Assembly: GCA_900543475.1 (NCBI GenBank) | Contig: UQRU01000093.1 | Coordinates: forward strand, 1-8,076 | Direction: 5' to 3' | DNA: 8,076 nucleotides | Origin: an uncultured Eubacteriales bacterium | GTDB taxonomy: Bacteria; Bacillota; Clostridia; Christensenellales; CAG-138 | The notes under the pieces: generated by a model | Database searches by the model: none | What the model was told of the DNA's origin: nothing | The model's input: only the letters and a program-made list of their open reading frames with translations | Translations under genes and position numbers: made by a program | Shown here: piece by piece, positions 6,044-8,076 of the stretch | Position numbering within the stretch: the first letter of the stretch is position 1 | Layout: every line of letters begins with the position of its first letter

Positions 6044-7147
6044 TCAGCCTTGGGTTATGGCCATTAGGGCCTCCACCATCCGGGTGGTGGTCTCCAGATC
6101 CTTTATGGCGATGGTTTCCCCGGTGCCGTGCACATTGGCCATGCCCGTGCCCGTGTTCAGGGCCCGGATCCCGTTGGCGCACAGCCAGGTGGCGTCGCAG
6201 CCGCCAAAGGTGCTCTCCACCCGGGTCTCCACCCCCATCTGCCGGTAGATCTCCTGGATCTGCTGCAAAACCGGCGAATCCAAGGGCACGTCCAGCACAT
6301 CGCTGTGCCGCTCCACCTCCAGGGTATAGCTGGCGCCATATTGGCCGCAGGCGGTCTCCAGCGCTTGGCGCACCTGCTGGATATAGCCCTGGAGCTTGTC
6401 CTCCACAAAGGAACGGATCTCCATATCAAAGCTGGCCTGGGCCGGCACCACGTTGGTGGGGCCAGGGGCCAGGAAATTGGCCACGTTCATCACCGTATCG
6501 GCATCCGGGGCGCCGCAGGGGATCTGGGCGATGGCGGCAACCGCCGCCTTCAGGGCGTGAACGCCCTCCCCGTGGGAGACCGCCGCATGGGCCGCCCGGC
6601 CCTGGACCTGGATGTGCAGGTGCACATTGGCAGGGGCCCGGTGGTTGATCAGCCCCGGGATATCGTTATCCAGCACCAGGGCTTCCTTGCTGGCAAACCG
6701 GCTGTAGTCGGCGTATTTGGCCCCCTTGAGGCCCAACTCCTCGCATACGGAAAACAGGAGCTCCACCGGCCGGTGGGGCTTGCCGGATTCCAGGAGGCTT
6801 TCCAGGGCCTCCATCACCGCGGCGATGCCGCTCTTATCATCCGCACCCAGCACCGTGTCGCCGCTGGAGCGGACAACCCCCCCTTCCACCACAGGCTGGA
6901 CCCCACGGCCTGGGGCTACGGTATCCATGTGGCAGCTGAAAAGCACCGGCGTCCCTGTGCCCGGAATGCTGGCCCCCAGGTTCCAGCCATCGGAACCGGC
7001 CTGCTCCCCCACAGGGTCCCGCCAGAATTGAATGCCCAGCTTGGCCCCCTCTTCCTCTAGGAGGCGGCAAAATGCCTGTTCATGGCCGGATTCGCTATCG
7101 CACTGTACATATCGCATAAATCGTCTCAGGAGACGGTCTGGATTCAT
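6044..7147 (-). CDS. M20 family metallopeptidase, peptidase T-like
   Basis: This is a cytosolic zinc exopeptidase of 367 residues, similar to the PepT-like branch of the M20 family, which removes N-terminal residues from short peptides. The metal and catalytic motifs are complete: SCHMDT with His73 and Asp75, LGADDKSG with bridging Asp103, CEELG with catalytic Glu136 and zinc ligand Glu137, LDND with Asp160, and NVHGTGE with His340. The middle (about 172-285) is the lid/dimerisation domain, with GRAAHAA. There is no signal peptide. The ATG at 7147 has an AAAGGA site about 10 nt upstream. It ends 64 nt before the lipoprotein gene with no convincing terminator between, so it is probably the first gene of the importer operon. 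PepT-like annotation is often broad, and amidase or deacylase activity on another substrate is possible. Confidence 0.88.
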   Translation of the reverse strand: MNPDRLLRRFMRYVQCDSESGHEQAFCRLLEEEGAKLGIQFWRDPVGEQAGSDGWNLGASIPGTGTPVLFSCHMDTVAPGRGVQPVVEGGVVRSSGDTVLGADDKSGIAAVMEALESLLESGKPHRPVELLFSVCEELGLKGAKYADYSRFASKEALVLDNDIPGLINHRAPANVHLHIQVQGRAAHAAVSHGEGVHALKAAVAAIAQIPCGAPDADTVMNVANFLAPGPTNVVPAQASFDMEIRSFVEDKLQGYIQQVRQALETACGQYGASYTLEVERHSDVLDVPLDSPVLQQIQEIYRQMGVETRVESTFGGCDATWLCANGIRALNTGTGMANVHGTGETIAIKDLETTTRMVEALMAITQG

Positions 7148-7226
7148 TATTTATCCATCCTTTCAGCTAAAACCTTGCGCTTTTGCAAAAAGTGTATATG
7201 GCGTTTTAGGTACCGGTCATTTTATT

Positions 7227-7245
7227 ACATATCCCGCGAATATGT
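7227..7245. promoter_or_regulatory. Inverted repeat ACATAT-N7-ATATGT, candidate operator of the peptidase/importer operon
   Basis: The arms ACATAT (7227-7232) and ATATGT (7240-7245) are a perfect match around a 7-base spacer CCCGCGA. On the minus strand this element lies 2 nt upstream of the possible -10 box TAAAAT, covering the -35 and spacer region, where a repressor or activator dimer would act. No regulator is identified. Confidence 0.4.
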
Positions 7246-7256
7246 TGCCACTCATT

Positions 7257-7297
7257 TGTATTTCATTTTGTAATGCATAATGTATTTCGCTTTTGAA
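7257..7297. repeat. Pair of direct repeats TGTATTTC...TTTTG
   Basis: Copy 1 (7257-7273) and copy 2 (7281-7297) start 24 bases apart and share 13 of 17 positions, including an identical first eight bases TGTATTTC. A weaker third match begins at 7193 (TGTATATGGC). These could be tandem protein-binding sites in the control region. Confidence 0.4.
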
Positions 7298-7334
7298 GTA
7301 CACTGAATTAGGGGATTATTTTGGTTTTCGCTCG

Positions 7335-7365
7335 CCAAAAAAATTTTTTATTGGCCAAAATTTTT
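7335..7365. promoter_or_regulatory. A/T-tract palindromes upstream of the RHH-like gene
   Basis: A 20-base near-palindrome (7335-7354) has the form CCAA, A-run, T-run, TTGG, with one mismatched pair in each arm. It overlaps a second palindrome TTGGCCAA (7351-7358), followed by AATTTTT. The runs A7T6 and A4T5 are about 17 bases apart. Such tracts bend DNA and may form an operator or an upstream promoter element. Confidence 0.4.
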
Positions 7366-7447
7366 CCAGTGCTGTGGCGATCATCCATTCTCCGTCCCCA
7401 TTCCAAGAATAAAACCGGCCGATTTATTTTTATGCACGAGGTACGCC

Positions 7448-7645
7448 ATGGCAAAATTCAAGATTCCCACCGTTCCCCAGACCACCAGCAAGAGCATTCG
7501 GTTCCCCAACGACCTGATCGAAGCGGTGGAACAGCACATCCAAGGCAAGGACTGCACCTTTACCGCCTTTGTGGTGGAGGCGGTCCGGGTGGCGGTAGCC
7601 ACCCTGGAAGAAGATACCGCCCAGACGCCGTCGGATAAGGACTGA
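7448..7645 (+). CDS. Small YlcI/YnfO-like protein, ribbon-helix-helix type
   Basis: This encodes a 65-residue soluble protein. The N-terminal part contains TTSKSIRFPNDLIEAVEQHI (12-31), a short beta strand followed by a helix, then CTFTAFVVEAVRVAVATL (36-53) as a second helix. That is the layout of ribbon-helix-helix DNA-binding proteins, in which the strand (here KSIRFP) would contact DNA in a dimer. The sequence matches what I recall of proteins annotated YlcI/YnfO family in Firmicutes; their role is not established. A GAGGT ribosome site (7438-7442) lies just before the ATG, and a terminator follows the stop by 15 nt, so this is a complete single-gene unit. It is divergent from the peptidase operon and could regulate it or itself, but such genes are also scattered widely without a fixed partner. 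Confidence 0.82.
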   Translation: MAKFKIPTVPQTTSKSIRFPNDLIEAVEQHIQGKDCTFTAFVVEAVRVAVATLEEDTAQTPSDKD

Positions 7646-7659
7646 ACCCAGGCTAGCCC

Positions 7660-7690
7660 AAGCCGGCGGCGGGTTTTACGCCGGCTTTTC
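7660..7690 (+). terminator. Intrinsic terminator of the RHH-like gene
   Basis: The arms AAGCCGGCG (7660-7668) and CGCCGGCTT (7679-7687) pair over 9 bp with a 10-base loop, and the stem runs into TTTTC. It starts 15 nt after the stop codon at 7645. Confidence 0.78.
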
Positions 7691-7695
7691 CCAGG

Positions 7696-7780
7696 GGACC
7701 GGCCCCCATTCTGCAACTGGAAGGCCCATAGGAGGTTCCGCTTTTTTGGGTTCCTTGGGGGCCATGGGCTAGGGCGGTCC
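7696..7780. other. Nested inverted repeats, possible structured RNA or repeat element
   Basis: Three sets of arms nest inside each other: GGACCG (7696-7701) with CGGTCC (7775-7780), GCCCCCA (7702-7708) with TGGGGGC (7756-7762), and AAGGCCCA (7721-7728) with TGGG-TT-CCT (7747-7755). This would fold into a long branched hairpin on either strand. I recognise no RNA family, and there is no convincing ORF. Confidence 0.4.
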
Positions 7781-7892
7781 AAATTTTCCCTCCTTGGCTT
7801 CTCCGCTCCATGACATGACTCAACCGGGGCATTTTATTTTCCCCTTTTGTCCGATGCTTTTGCGCCGTATCCCCTTTTAAGCGGGGCCTTTT

Positions 7893-7916
7893 CGCGCCCC
7901 TCGTCCGAAGGGCGCG
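7893..7916. repeat. Inverted repeat CGCGCCC / GGGCGCG
   Basis: Seven-base arms (7893-7899 and 7910-7916) surround a 10-base spacer. Neither strand has a following T-run, so it is not an obvious terminator. It is one of a series of hairpins filling this gene-free end of the window. Confidence 0.4.
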
Positions 7917-7929
7917 CTTAGGGCAACGC

Positions 7930-7972
7930 ATAGCAAAGCAAAGGGCCCGGCGGCAAACTTGCCGCCGGGCCC
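7930..7972 (-). terminator. Perfect 14-bp hairpin, possible minus-strand terminator
   Basis: GGGCCCGGCGGCAA (7943-7956) pairs perfectly with TTGCCGCCGGGCCC (7959-7972). On the minus strand it is followed by TTTGCTTTGC, a weak T-rich run, so it could end a transcript that enters from beyond the right edge. On the plus strand there is no T-run. It may instead be part of the palindromic repeat cluster that follows. Confidence 0.5.
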
Positions 7973-7979
7973 CCAGGCT

Positions 7980-8068
7980 GTCGAAAAACCCCCGGGGGTT
8001 CGGGGGCCGCAGCCCCCGGAGGCTATAATCGGATTTGGCGACATGCGCGTCAAATCCGCAAAAAGCCT
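7980..8068. repeat. Palindrome cluster, probable dispersed intergenic repeat
   Basis: Three symmetric units follow one another. The first is a perfect 14-base palindrome AACCCCCGGGGGTT (7987-8000). The second is a hairpin CGGGGGC / GCCCCCG (8001-8007 and 8012-8018) with loop CGCA. The third is a nested pair, AGGCT / AGCCT (8020-8024 and 8064-8068) outside CGGATTTG / CAAATCCG (8030-8037 and 8051-8058). The run GGCTGTCGAAAAACC just before resembles intergenic repeats I recall from related genomes. The element may continue past the window edge. Confidence 0.5.
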
Positions 8069-8076
8069 TGCGTAGC

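Larger units (their letters stand above)
7148..7447. promoter_or_regulatory. AT-rich divergent control region between peptidase operon and RHH-like gene
   Basis: This 300-base gap is much richer in A and T than its surroundings and separates two divergent genes, so it should hold the promoters for both. I see a possible -10 box for the minus-strand operon, TAAAAT (7219-7224), but no good -35. For the plus-strand gene no confident promoter is visible; CATAAT (7276-7281) matches a -10 box in five of six positions without a good partner. The region also carries several symmetric elements, listed separately. Confidence 0.6.

Noticed and set aside
5071..6648. Plus-strand open frame of 525 codons opposite the lipoprotein and peptidase genes
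   Set aside because: It spans two real genes and their gap, is Gly/His- and Pro/Arg-rich without domains, and has no supporting ribosome site.
7181..7190. TTTTGCAAAA palindrome as an operator
   Set aside because: Short and expected by chance in AT-rich DNA; I could not tie it to a known site.
7321..7638. Plus-strand frame of 105 codons overlapping the RHH-like gene
   Set aside because: It begins in the AT-rich control region and covers a recognised gene in another frame.
7653..7931. Minus-strand open frame of 92 codons after the RHH-like gene
   Set aside because: It runs through inverted repeats, is rich in Arg, Gly and Lys without hydrophobic pattern, and has no supported start.

Overview
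The window looks like chromosomal DNA from a GC-rich, low-oxygen Firmicute, probably a gut-type Clostridium relative of the Oscillospirales kind. This rests on strong AGGAGG-type ribosome sites, a classic Gram-positive lipoprotein signal, a DUF3798 solute-binding protein, and a small ribbon-helix-helix-like protein of a type common in such bacteria. The taxonomic call is inference.

Layout. Positions 1-164 are a GC-rich, palindrome-bearing leader. Positions 165-332 (+) encode a 55-residue two-helix membrane protein. It ends at a bidirectional terminator (352-373) shared with the convergent main operon. Positions 7147 down to 404 (-) form one probable operon of five genes, in transcription order: an M20 peptidase (PepT-like), a DUF3798 substrate-binding lipoprotein, a double-domain ABC ATPase, and two BPD_transp_2 permeases. 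Spacing is 64 nt, then 170 nt (holding a strong hairpin that is probably a leaky terminator), then 2 nt, then an 8-nt overlap. Positions 7148-7447 are an AT-rich divergent control region with several palindromes and repeats. Positions 7448-7645 (+) encode a 65-residue YlcI/YnfO-like protein followed by its own terminator. Positions 7691-8076 contain no convincing gene but carry dense inverted repeats, probably a dispersed intergenic repeat and/or structured RNA.

How the genes work together. The lipoprotein should capture a small solute outside the membrane and hand it to the two permeases, driven by the ATPase. The family resembles the ribose/nucleoside/Bmp class of importers, but the substrate of DUF3798 systems is not known to me. 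A cytosolic dizinc aminopeptidase-like enzyme as first gene suggests the imported molecule could be a small peptide or other amide that is hydrolysed after entry. This is inference from gene order.

Most unusual points: the ATPase has one complete composite ATP site and one in which every key motif is degenerate; the second permease carries an internal duplication of a two-helix unit that makes it much longer than usual; and the ATPase almost certainly starts at TTG.
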